Assembly (NCBI GenBank): GCA_964036195.1
Contig: OZ038460.1
Span: forward strand, 12,341,504 to 12,405,503
Length of the DNA: 64,000 bases
Reading direction: 5' to 3'
Source of the DNA: Sphaerolaimus hirsutus
Lineage: Eukaryota; Nematoda; Chromadorea; Monhysterida; Sphaerolaimidae
Below are positions 1 through 12,200 of this stretch, one piece after another. The notes beneath the pieces were generated by a model. It ran no database searches. It was not told the origin of the DNA and was given only the letters and a program-made list of their open reading frames with translations. Each line of letters opens with the position of its first letter. The stretch's first letter is position 1. The position numbers and the translations under genes are program-made.

Positions 1-297
1 TTACGAACCTCTTTTTGCCGCCTAATATACTGTATTTGCTCGAATATTTCCCATGGGGAATTAAGATTTTCCGCAGAATTATTTGAGGGAGGAATGATTC
101 AAGGGAAGAAATAATTATTTCGTTTGACAATTTTTTTCAAAAGAATGTTTCTACCAATCATTCAATTATTTCATGAAATATTCTTTATTCACAATTATTC
201 ACATGCCGCTTTTATTCAAATTAGACAAAACAAATTGATCATATGCAATAAGGGGGGAATTATTTAAGCGGGGATTATTTTCTATTATTTATTTTAC

Positions 298-352
298 AGG
301 GCATTTTACATGACGTTTGTCATATTGCATGACATTTTACATTTTACAGGGT
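298..352. mobile_element. Fragment of the introner family
   Basis: AGGGCATTTTACATGACG to TTTTACAGGGTCTGG resembles one end of the family; no second end or duplication is seen. Confidence 0.45.
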
Positions 353-513
353 CTGGTACATTTGACATTTCAACTGCCATTAGATAAACGGTTTCAACTG
401 AGTTTTAAAATAATATAAGTTTAAAAAAAGTGATCCCTCAACAAGACACAGCCATAAATACGTAAACACACATAAATCAGGCCGACCTTTCGTACTGGGC
501 GGCGACCGACTAC

Positions 514-721
514 CTCTGAGCTTCCTCTCCAACTTCTGCTTTGCGCGAAACAACGCAGCGACAGGCGACGCGGGCGCCGACTGCACCACGCTGGGCTTGC
601 GCTGGACGTCGCCGTTGCCGTTGCCCGCGGGCACCGGCGGCAACTGGGCGCGCACGTGCCGCTCCGCCGCCGCTAGCTCGTCCAACTCGGGCTGCCGACT
701 GCGCAGTTCGCGTTGCAGCGC
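514..721 (-). CDS. DMD: Dystrophin ortholog, last exon visible in the window
   Basis: This 208-nt exon starts after a CGCGCAG acceptor and ends before a GTAGTC donor (phase 1). It encodes ALQRELRSRQPELDELAAAE, a typical spectrin-repeat helix, then a Gly/Asn/Pro-rich loop and a basic helix (RAKQKLERKLR). It accepts phase 0, so it can be joined either to the preceding rod exon ending at 6236 or to the internal first exon ending at 4114. The reading frame continues open past the donor for a while, but that stretch looks like intron. The gene continues beyond the left edge; the cysteine-rich and ZZ regions of dystrophin are not in the window. Confidence 0.72.
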
Positions 722-770
722 CTGCGCGGAACGAGCGGCACTGGGAACGGCGAAGGGAAACTGGAATGAA

Positions 771-1197
771 TGGCGGCCCTGCACGCTAGTTGACACTCGT
801 GTGTCGACTGTGGGCAGTGGCAGACCCTGTAAATGCCCTGAAATGTGTAAAATACCCTGTTTGCCATTTTACGTACGTTTGCCATTTTACCAACGTACAT
901 TTGTTTGCCAACGTACGTTTGCCATTTTACCGGGCATTTTACATGACATTTGACACTTTGCATGACATTTGACACTTTACAGAGCATTTTGCAGGGTCTG
1001 GGACTGGCACCTGGACTGTGACAACTCAGATTGCGGCTTCACGTGTAGCAGAGCGATCTCCAAATGTACATGCGGCGATGTTGAAAAAGAAATATTACGG
1101 CAAGTGCATTGGAAGATCCCTCTGTGACACGTGAAGCAGAAATCTGAGTTGACAGAGACAAGTTGACAAGTTGTGCTAACTGGTGCGTGGGCCGCCA
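771..1197. mobile_element. TGGCGGCC-ended MITE (host of the nested copy)
   Basis: TGGCGGCC...CTAGTTGACA at the left and GTGGGCCGCCA at the right. Excluding the nested 200-bp insertion and one CTG it is 224 bp. It begins 49 nt upstream of the acceptor of the dystrophin exon at 721. Confidence 0.65.
811..1010. mobile_element. CTG-flanked introner-family MITE, nested in another MITE
   Basis: 200 bp, ends TGGGCAGTGGCAGACCC and GGGTCTGGGACTGGCAC, flanked by CTG at 808-810 and 1011-1013. It lies inside the MITE at 771-1197 within a dystrophin intron; removing it and one CTG leaves 224 bp, the length of the uninterrupted copy at 24071. Confidence 0.8.
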
Positions 1198-4113
1198 AAT
1201 ATTACACGCTGGATTTTACGACACAGATCATCGCTCGATGTTTGGACAGCGAAAATAATTGCCATTTTACACATTTTTCCATCCATACAGGCCACGGAAA
1301 AGATATAAAATCCGTCTTCTAGACAAATATTTACACGGAAAACCGTCAAAACTGACACAGCAGGCGGGCGCCTATAACGATCGCCTTCGAAGGCAAGTCG
1401 GAAAATATCGGTATATTTTTAGTCGGGAACGGAAAAAAGATTCACAATTGCTCGCTCCAAGCGAGCAAATGTCGTTCGCACTCGAAAGTGCGATGTTACT
1501 ATACGGGGCGTCAAAATAGCGCCGGGTGAGAAGTGAAAAGATGCCATTATAAGATGAGTGAAGGAAGAAAGCGTTGCATGAGGGGCTTATAGCGGGATAA
1601 AAATGAGCTGCCAGTTTTAAGTGACGCTGCTACTCGGCATTCGCTTTATCTAGTGTTTTTTTATAAATACAAATACAGACCCTGCAGTCTCGCTGCTTTC
1701 AGGAAGATCCACTATAAAAATGCACACATTTATCTAGGCAAACGTATTTTCGCGAATAACAAAATCACAGTGATTCATGTCGTGGAAATAAAAATGTTTC
1801 TGCAGATGGACACGCCAAAAATGCAGAGGTTGTTGGTTTCAGCAAAACATAAAAAACTACTTATAAACTGGGTTTATGAGTGAAAGATACTTCTTAAAAG
1901 CACTTTTTGCTTGGTTTCGCAGGTCAGTTCACGTGCCAGTGCAAATGATTTGACTACGGATTGATACCAAAAATTTTTTAAACGACCCCGTTCTTTTTTA
2001 AATAAAGCAACTTTTTTATAAAACGGGTTTTTCAAATGTGAGACACGTCTCAGGCTCTCATCGAACATGACTTCAACAATGAAAATTAGACATTGAATAG
2101 TATTTAGAAGATCAGAATACATTGAGAGTGATACTTCATATTTTATTTCAGAAGTATGTGGATGCACATTGGCTGGATTTCAGATATATACTATTTACAA
2201 TAACATATTACGGATTATTGTTACATGCCAACATACCTAAACTTTGACAGGTTTGGTGACTTTGACATCAAAAATGTCACAAAACCAACGAAACACCCCT
2301 ATTATTTTTTGGTTTACCTAAATGTGAAATTGTGCGTTTGTATGCTTTAAATTTGCAAAATACCTGGTGTATAAGTACTGAGAACGTTTCGATGTTTGCG
2401 CTTAGAAAAACGGTCAAATGCTCAAACCTTTTGATGGAAAAAATTGCAATTTCGATTGGTTTATAATGAATTAATTCATAATAGCAGTGATGAAAGATCT
2501 TTAAGATAAACAGCCATCTATGTAAGTCTCTGAGTTATCAAATAAGCAGACATGAAAAATCAGCATTTTTCAAGAGACGAAATACGAAAACAAGCGTTCA
2601 ATGGTCGACGCGTCAAATAAGCATGAACACCTGTCATAAGCTCGCAGACTTTTGGAATGGAATGTCACCTACCTCAGCGGCTTTGAATTTGATTCGTTTA
2701 TTGGGCATTTCTGACAGACTGCGCATCAGTGCAAAAAAGCGTGACACTTTTCGAGTCAACCCATAGGAAAAATAAGTCACCATCATTCTGCGACGAGAAA
2801 AATATCGTATTAAGCTATTCTATCTATTCATATCGCTTAAGTGTTCTATCTATTCAGCAAGTTATTCATACAGGTCTACATTCTTCTATGCATCTGTATG
2901 CTTGAACTGTGCAATTACAGTTTCTGATGATTATAATCAAAAAAGCAATCGGCCTAGACATTTGCAGCACTGCACATGGATTTGTTCGCAAGCGTGGTGT
3001 CCTATTGATAAAGAATACCATATATTTTATCGAATATCAAACACCATATTCATAGACATATATTTTTTTGAAGGATATTTAACGGAGATCGGAAATGCAT
3101 AAATATCATCCGAACCGTCATCGTATCACTATAAAACAAGACACTCAGTTACGCTTGAAGCCACAAGTTCAAATTTGAATAACCCAGCGATTTGAAAACT
3201 GTAAAATTGCGAGTTACTCTAAAAAATGAGCGCAAAAAAACAAAGCTCTTCAACGAGCCTGGCCAGTGGACCATAAACTGTACGGGATATGGGCGGCGCG
3301 AAGTTCCAAGTGCAAACACGCGTCCATGCACCGCGGCGGACGCGCATTGTGCAGAGTTTTCAGCTTTTCATCCCTAATGGGTTACATCTCACGGTTTTCA
3401 TCTTAAATACTCAGTTTTATGTGCCAAAATATATGGTTTTCAAGCCCAATACATGTTTTACATGCAAAATCATTGTCAGTTTTCATCCCGGAGTTTACCA
3501 CTTTATGTGCTAGACTGTCACATTTTCCAAGCCACAGGCATTTTTTTACAAGTGACAAGACTGGCACCACACACAGTGGATGTCAACCGGTTTCGGTGTC
3601 ACCTCAATTTTAATTCAATTTAGGTTTTCAATTTTTCAGTTCAATTTAGGTTTTCAATGCAGGACAATTTTCAAATACAATGTTCAAATAGTAATGTCAA
3701 AAAGGAATCATTATTTCCATGTGCATTTGAATCATGTTTTGAAACAGTCAGCCCAATTGACATCCAGTGACATACTGATGTCAACTGTGCCAACTGGCAA
3801 CGTTGATCCCTTTGTTGCATGTGCACAGTGCACTGGAAGATTGTCCTGCAACCAACCTAAATTAAACTAAAATCGAGTTGACAACAAAACCAGTCGATAT
3901 CCAGTGTGTGGTGCCACTGTGACTCTTGATTCGAGACTGCACTCATCAAAACATTGCAGAATGCATGTCTGGTATAACTAGCACTTCACAACCACACCAA
4001 GCATGTAAAGCAAGGCTACAGCATGAAAACCGCGCGCATGTAAACCGTGCGCATGTAAACCACACCTGATGAAAAGTGGCACACGCCGAATTGTGCATCC
4101 AAGCTTGACTCAC
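1198..4113. other. Dystrophin intron, no gene seen
   Basis: AT-rich sequence without recognisable exons, RNA genes or clear terminal repeats. Short frames here have no family resemblance and no splice-site support. Confidence 0.5.
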
Positions 4114-4230
4114 CGCAGTGCCGTAGAAACGCAGCGCGAAGGGGCTGCGTCGGGATAGGGCGTCGCGCAGTCGGCTGCCGCCGCTGGAGCTCGCCGCGCC
4201 CGGATCACTCATTTCCCGCTCACCCAACAT
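4114..4230 (-). CDS. DMD: Candidate internal first exon of a short dystrophin isoform
   Basis: The frame begins MLGEREMSDPGAASSSGG, continues to FALRFYGTA and ends at a strong GTGAGT donor in phase 0. This phase fits the next rod exon (acceptor at 721). No usable acceptor lies just upstream, and the first Met (4230) has A at -3, so it looks like a true first exon. Vertebrate and fly dystrophin genes are known to make short Dp isoforms from internal promoters with unique N-termini; this would be such an exon. The Ser/Gly/Arg-rich peptide resembles no domain I know. It could instead be a small unrelated gene or a chance frame. Confidence 0.5.
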
Positions 4231-5029
4231 GTTCGAAGATCAGGGCCGATTTGCTGTGGATGCTTGGCGGCACGTCTATAAACCAGTGGATCGGGTTTTC
4301 TTTCACTTTTTCTTGAATTGAGGTTCAAAAGTCAGTGAGGCGGCTTAAATTAGACCGGAGCCGCCCCCGTGGAACGCGAGGGATACCAATTGCGGGCAAT
4401 AAAATGTCCACTGATGGTTTACAAATGAGACGGTTTCAGTTTTAATATAGCCCGCAGCACACGGAGTCGTAAAAGCCACAACCGAGTCACAGAAATGTAC
4501 GCACCTATGTACTCGCGAAGTTCCGAAGGAAATGCCAAAGAAAAATGTTACATACAGGGGTAGTTTTGGGAACAGAATTAATTCTATCTGATCCTCTGGG
4601 TGCTATTTAAATGCACGGCAAAATGCAATTCAATATGGGGGTAGGTAGTTTAGTAGCGCGTTCTCAATTACGACGTGCACTCACAAGAATGCCTAATTCT
4701 AGACGAATAGTTTCCGATCCAATTATACATAGGAATAAATATAGATAGATACATAGATAATCAAACGTTCGTTTACACGCTCACGCACTGCACCGCATTC
4801 GGGGAAATCAAACGCACACTTCCGGCACTAGCCGGTCGCAATAATAAGTCTAGAAAGCTGATTGGAGCTTCCCAACCAGCTACCAGTCTCGTCACGCGCG
4901 TACACGCGAGTACCACATAAATGCATACATACTTATGTATGCGCATAAACATGACAGGGTATACTCATCGCGGTTCTATGCACACACACATTATACATAG
5001 ACAAGAACATTGCCGCACTCTAGCGCAAC

Positions 5030-5400
5030 ATGTGGCAGATGATCGACGCGCGCATTAAGCTCGAATAAGTCACCGGCGCGTCTACCGGAGCGGCAGACCG
5101 CAGCCGGCCGTGCGGCTGCAAATCGATTCGCCGCGCCGCCGGGGCGGAATGCGAGAAAAAGCAATCAAGAGAGGCGCCACAAATCAAGCGCGCCGCCCGC
5201 CGCGCAGCCGTTGGCAGACGCGGCGGCACAAGATTCACAGCTCATTGATGCGCGAATGAGTGAAGGTGGTCAGGTTAGGCACTTGCCAAGGCGCAGCGGT
5301 GCCCGGGCAAATCACTGCGGAATTACGCGATGCGACAGCTGCCGCTGCTGCAGGAGGAATAGCTGCAATTAGAAGAGGCAAAGATCCGTTTCCCTATTCT
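5030..5400. promoter_or_regulatory. GC-rich, CpG-rich block upstream of the internal first exon
   Basis: A GC-rich patch in AT-rich intron, about 0.8-1.1 kb upstream (minus strand) of the exon at 4230. It could be promoter or 5' UTR of the short isoform. On the minus strand it holds a short frame beginning MSCESCAAASANGCAAGG. No core promoter motif is clear. Confidence 0.3.
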
Positions 5401-6235
5401 GAGTCGATTTTGCTAGCTTTGAGCATTCGATTGACAGCTGCTATTCTGTATTTAATATGCACCAAATGCAAGCAGATTTAGTAGCATTGTGGTTTTTTCA
5501 CAGGAAATGAGTGTGGCAACAGTGAAATAGAGCAACGACCAAACATATTGATATTCAACGAGAAAACAAAATGTTCCAGAGAAGTGATATTTGGTCAGAC
5601 TTGGCTGGTTCAAAATGGCGTCTCTTAGTACATGACGCAGTAAGCATGTTGTTTGTGAATTTTTTCGTCATTCCAAATAATTGCCCTGTCCCGAAACAAC
5701 GGGGGTTCACAAAACCATGCTAATTTTCCATGACCATAAATAGCTCTGGTATGACCATTTTAACCGCTCCATACTTCCATTGGAGAACCAGATGACAATA
5801 TTTTTGTTTTCACATTCGTGAAAATTTATCCAAATTACTCTTGGCCGACATCACATCCGATTTTATCAACTGGTGGTGCACCTGCACGGCCAGCGGTTTA
5901 TCTTGGACCAAACGTTTATTCAACCATAATTTTTTAAAATGTATGTCCAAACAAACGCACAAATTTCCCATTTTTTCAAATTGGTCAAATAATTACCATT
6001 ATTCAAGGAGTTTTTTCGAAGGTGTTTTAAAAAATCATCATTCAAAATGTTTTTCGGACAGAAAACTGGCAAAATACAATTTCTTCGACAAAGCCCATTG
6101 CTGTTGGAAAATAATAGTGGGCTCTGAAAAATAACTAAGCGCCACCTAGGTAGACCACAACTGAACCAGAGCCTCTTCAGGATGCGTGTCTACTAAACCA
6201 AAAAAAAAAACACAATAAAAAACAAAAGCGCGTAC

Positions 6236-9200
6236 TTGATAGTCGGCAGCCGATCTGATTTGGCGCGAATCCAAATCATCGATCCATTGACGCAGGGGTT
6301 CTACGCAGCGCAGCAGCTGGTCGTGCTGTGCACTCGTTTCCTTCAGTTTGTCCAGGTCGGCCTCCACGCGAGACTCCGCCTACAGTGAAAGTGACCAGTG
6401 CGCTTTTGGATTGGCAATAATTAGTTTTACTAGCACGCACGTAAATATTCACATTTGTATGAACAAAAGTGTAATTTGCAAAAACGTGCTTCTCCAAAGC
6501 TACCGTATTACATCGAATTGACCCCCCCCCCCTAAAAATTGGCTGAGGAAATAATAACCCACCCCCCTTCGAAATACCCCCCCCCCCTACAATTGAATGT
6601 AAAGAGAACGTACATGACAAATACCACAGTTTGTGATCTGTACAATGCAGAACACACGTTGAAACCGATGATTGAGTGACGTTAGGGAAGGGTTTATGTG
6701 TATATGCAGTCATATATAACTATCAACACATCTACATCTATGTATTTGTTGCATTTTTTACGTCTGAGTAGGGGGAATTTCCAAAAAATTCTGGCGAAAT
6801 GATAGACTCCCTTCGAATTACCCCCCCCCCCCCCAAATTATGCTGGCGAAAAAATAAACCCCCTGGGGGTGTTTCGAGGTAATACGGTATTTAGGTGATG
6901 CAGTCGGGCGAAAAAAGCATTTTTCTGCTTTTTTGCAAAAAAAACAACAACTGCCTCTTCCTTATTGACACAACTGTTTTTGCATATATGCAAAAAGCAG
7001 CCCGCTCAAGCACCGTGCAACCAACCGCAGCAAAGCTAGAGCACAACAGGTCGATCTTGTCCAAAGCGTTCTGCACTTCCAGCTCGCTGGGACCCTTCTC
7101 TGCGACGCGACGACCGCGCTCCACCAGGCGCTCGTGCAGTTCGCGCGCTGACACCAGCTGCGTCTGGCGTTCCTGCGAAAGAAACCGTAAATATATGTTC
7201 GAAATCAAATTATTTATGCGCTCGATTCAATCGTGTTAGCCAAAAGAACGAAGTTCAATCGACTGGGGGCCTATTGCACATGTAAACACGCTGCACGTGT
7301 AAATCTACCCATTGCACATGTAGACCCGCTGCACATGTAGAGAGGTATACATCTGCAATGTGGGCGTAGTATGAAATATGTATGAACTTTGTACATTCCA
7401 TATGAAATGGATGTACTTTACCGTGAAACTATACAGTATACCTCCCTACATGTGCAGCGGATTTACATGTGCATTGGGTAGATTTACATGTGCAACGGGT
7501 CTAGTTATGCAATGGGTTTACATGTGCACCTGCACTGGGTCGTTCAATCAGAAAAACGTCAGCAATTCAGTCTAACCGCAGAGGCATCGATCCAGTGTGA
7601 AAGCGACGAAGCGCCGGCGTCGAGAGATTGGTTCAACGACTCCACCGAGTCGCCCAACTGGCCGATCTCCGCCTCCAACTCGTCCAGTGCGAGCGCGACG
7701 CTCATCCGCGAACTGCTCAACTCGCGCTGCGAGCACGCGGAACAGTAACCAGGTGCCAATTCAGGTGGTGCCGAATGTAGTGTGGTTGTGGTGACTAGTA
7801 AATGTCAAGTCGAAAATGATCAGAAAAACAACAGTAAACTTGTCACTGATAAGTTGTAAATGACAGGTTGTCTCTGTGTGACACGTAAATTTCAAGTGGT
7901 AACTTGCAAGTGGCAAGTGGCGAATGTGAATACAAAACAATAAGGCTATAAGAAAATTTGTATTACGCACAACTCGTCACTTCTCACATATAGATTATTG
8001 TTGTTACTCATCACCAAACTCATTTTACAACCACCACAAACTTTATTAAGCACATATCAGTATGCCAAAGTAAATATGCAAACAGACCTTCCTGGCCGAC
8101 TCAATGAGCTCCGCGATCACGGGGTTGTCACATTTCGCCGCTTGCACCCCCTCTTCAATCTTCTCACCGACAGCAGTATCTTCAAGAACACTCTTCTCAA
8201 CGAGAACACCCTCCGGCGTCGGCTCGTGTACGGCCAGAGAACGTTGCAAACGTTTTTCGTGCGTGTCACTCGACTCGGTTTTCAGCACGGGCGATTCCAT
8301 GCGCTCCAGGTCGCTTTGTTTCCCCTGTATAAAAAGCAAAAAAGTGCAAAAATATGCTCACGCCAGGGCTCGAACCTGGGACCTTCAGTGTGTAAAACTG
8401 ACGTGATAACCACTACACTACGCGAGCTCGCAGAGGCCCGCCGCTAAACGCGACCCAGGTAGCCACTGGAGAATAGAAAGCGGCACATTTTACGCACCGC
8501 GGTCATGTAAATATCTATTTACCTACCTATTTACATTTTTCCGGAGTTGTTAAAAGTACTGAACTTTTTCAAAGTAAATGTCAACGTAAAGTATTTGATT
8601 TTTACTCACCCGAGTACAGAAAACGTAAAGTCATTTGTTTTATATATACGCTGCGTAAAAGGTGAGTAAACGTCAATACTATTATTTTTACTCAGGGAAA
8701 ACGTGAAAACAAAGATTTTCTAATTTTTCACCTAGGAAAGCGTAAAAATGAGTAAAAGTGAAAGCGAGTGACGTCACTTTACTTACCCATCGCAAATTCG
8801 CATAATTTCGCATAATTCGCCATTTTTGCGTTTTCTTACGTAAATTACGTGTTCTGTACCCGCGTACTTTCAGGAGGAAACGTAAACGTATTTACGCAGT
8901 GCTCGAGCATATGTACGTATTTATCGAGTAAACGTAAATACGTTTGAACAGCAATACATTTTTCATATGGATTTTGGCTTGACTTCGGAAAAGTAAATTT
9001 CATAAAAAGCGGGAGCACTTTGCGGAAATAAATAAATTAGATTATTCAGGAAATCAGCGATAAACAATGGATCGCTAAAATGGTGGTATAATAGACATTT
9101 TCACTAGACCATGGGGCAAAGCACACCGGAAAAGTGGTCCTGAATATTGATGTACCGAGTGGAGCGCATACTTTGCACAGAATCTTACCATAATTCAATG

Positions 9201-12200
9201 AATAAAATCATGTGATAAATTTCGTAATTAATTATTCCATGATAAAAAAACGAAATGTTATGATGAAAAACAGTATAATTAAAGGTTCATAATTCCGAAA
9301 GGTTATGGTAGGTTTCCATGCAAAGTGTGATGTCCGCTGAGTATACCACTGATTTAAATTATCTTTATCATACTGGTTTTACACGAAAGCAAATCCCATG
9401 AATGAAAAAAAAAACAGTTGACTGAATATAATAGAATACATACTACTCAATGCAGAGTTGTTAAAAGTACCGAACTTTTTTCAGAGTATTTTTTTGTACT
9501 CACCCCCTGAGTACAGAAAACGTAAAGTAATTTTTACTTTTACTGATGAGTAAACATGAGTAAAGGTACTTTTCCCATCAGAAAACGTAAACGTGAGTAC
9601 TTTCGAGAAATTTCCAAAATTTCCGCTCAAAATCACAAATTTTGACTGTCGAGGAAATGGACGTCTCGCCTTCTTGCACGCGAGAACATTTTTGTTCCCG
9701 CCCACGTTGCTCCTCCCTTATGGAAAATTTATGCACTTGTCGACTTTTAGAAATCGGTGCCCATAGTGGACTTTTCACATTTCTTGCGTTTTCTCCGCAT
9801 AAAAAAGGATGCGGAGGATGGACTTGTCGACTTTTAGCCCAAAACTAAGTGGACTTATCGACTTCTTGCCCAAATTTTTTTGCATTTTCCCCCCAAAAAA
9901 TGTCAAATTTGGCACTATGCCATATGGGCATGTGAGGTCAAAAAATTTATGGAAAATTATGAAAAATGTGCGGAAGCAGCCCAAGATGACGTTTCCGGGC
10001 CTAACTCGAAATTTTCATATTTTGGACTTGTCAACTCGTAGAATTGGACGCCTAACTATGGAACAATGATTCCCAAAGTAGCCCCTCTGTAGTCTGTACC
10101 CAAACTTCAGCTAAAATTTCGTCAGGAACCTCATATACCCCATAAAAACCACGCCAACAAACGTGCAGTGTCCTGGCCAGGGCCTGCCACCTGGTGTTCA
10201 CCTGAGCGAGCAGGGGCTGGACGCGGTCGCCGGCGGTCGCCTTGGTCTTGGTGCGGTTGCACAGCTCGACGGCCTTGTCGCGCAGCTGCTCCAGGGGGCC
10301 GTCGGCCGTGCTCGACATCCCGTCGCGGATGTCCTGCGGCGTCAAGTTTGGATATGAGAGCCGCCGACGCAATCAGAAACGGAGACACTTTGAAAACTTT
10401 GACCTTGGGTGGTTCATAAAAATGAAAAGTCAATCGCGATCCCGGAGGTAAAGCCGAAAAAAATTTTCTTTGAAAAAAGGACTGCTCTGCTGCCTGGTCG
10501 AATGACGAAATGTTTTGCTGATTCTCACGTAGTCGTAGCGATTTTTCTCCCATTATCCTTTCCTTACCTAGAACAGACCATTAAACCCGGGAACCCCCTC
10601 CCCCCAGTTATCTACCCCCAATTTGCCACCTATGAACCCCGCGAGAGTGAAAACCCTGTAACACCCGGGTAAAAGTTCCAAGGACCAGACAGACCTTCAG
10701 CAAGTTATCGAGATGGGCGCGGTCGTAATCGGCGGCCTGGTCGAGCGCCTTCGCGGTGTCAACGATGAACATGGACACTTTGTGCGCGAGCGCGTCGAAC
10801 TCCAGCTGCAGCGACTCGTCGTCCTTGTTCATGTTCTGCACAATAAATACCACGGTGTTCGGGTGAAGATATTGTAGACATGGTCCGCTATGGGACTAGT
10901 TTCACACACTGTTAAAGGACAGATTAAAGACAAAGTTTGCAGTGAATAAGACAAAATGCTCTTTCTTGTAAGTTGAAACAACACCTGCAACGTTCTTTTT
11001 CCGGAAATTTTAAAACTTTGTCTTCAACTTTAACACTTAACAGAACGGAAACAACTCCCACAAACACACCAGCAAACACTCCTTCCACTTTGAAAGTCTA
11101 GCAGAAAACCCATCCCAACGGCGGTGCAGCATGTCGTTGCTGGCGGCCGCCTGGGCCGCGGCGGCGCTGCACCGGCCGACCAGCTTGTCCCAGCGCTGCC
11201 TGAGCGCCTCCGCCTGCGCCCAGTGCGCCGCGTGACGCGACACGTCGTTTTGGTGTTCCTGCGGGCGCGCGTGTATTCATCAGCTAAAGGTATTTAAAAT
11301 ACAGTAAAATAAATTTTGGCTATTTTTTATTTAAAAAAAAACGATTTCGCTGCCTGTGTTTTAAAAGAGACATTTAAAAAATGACGGTTAAAAACACCGG
11401 TCATTCCCAGCCAACACACCTCGATCAGTTTTACATCATCAGCGACATTTGGCGCCGGCTCGCCAGCCTCCCATTCGGCCAGCTTGGTGCCAGACTCGTC
11501 CAAAAAATTGGTGATAACGTTCCGTTCTGCGCTCAACTGCGCCATGACACTTTCACTTTCCTCCAAAGTAGAACTGTTCGATTCCACCTGCGTAGTGAGG
11601 ATGAATATTGCATAGTAATGGAGTATGAAAAATGGCGAAAAAAATATCACTGTGCAAAATTGACATCGGCAGAATTGCGCAAGCTGGTATTTGCGTGGCA
11701 AAAATACTTTGTAAAATCCTAACTGGCGAGGAAAGAATTTCATGTACATGGTGTCAAAAAATCGGTGATGTTGATAATAAAAAAGAAAAAAACTCACAAT
11801 TTTGGCTGAAGTTTTTCAAAAAAAACGGTATCGATGGTCCGGGTTTTTTTAATAAAAAAAAACGTTTTTATTTTATTTTAAAACCTTTGGAAAAAAACTC
11901 CGGCCATCCCTAAATGTTGAGCAAGGAAAATAGATACCTATAACATTTTGTTTCAATCTCAGGTGGTGTAAATATATCCATATAAAGATGGCACTCGCAT
12001 TTCAGCCAATGTTGAGAAAATACCATCGCACCAGTTTGCACTCGCACTTAAATAAATTCCATTATCAAACAACAACACAATAGACACACAATTTTCGCCG
12101 CGCTGCTAAGCTGCGCGGTCATTTCCGTGAGCTGCTGACGCAATTCTGCCGCCTCCTCTATAGTCCCTTCTGTGATTAGGCGCTCGCCGTTACTTTTCAG

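Noticed and set aside
5260-5481. 73-codon plus-strand frame in the GC-rich block
   Set aside because: Low-complexity Ala-rich translation, no splice support and no similarity.
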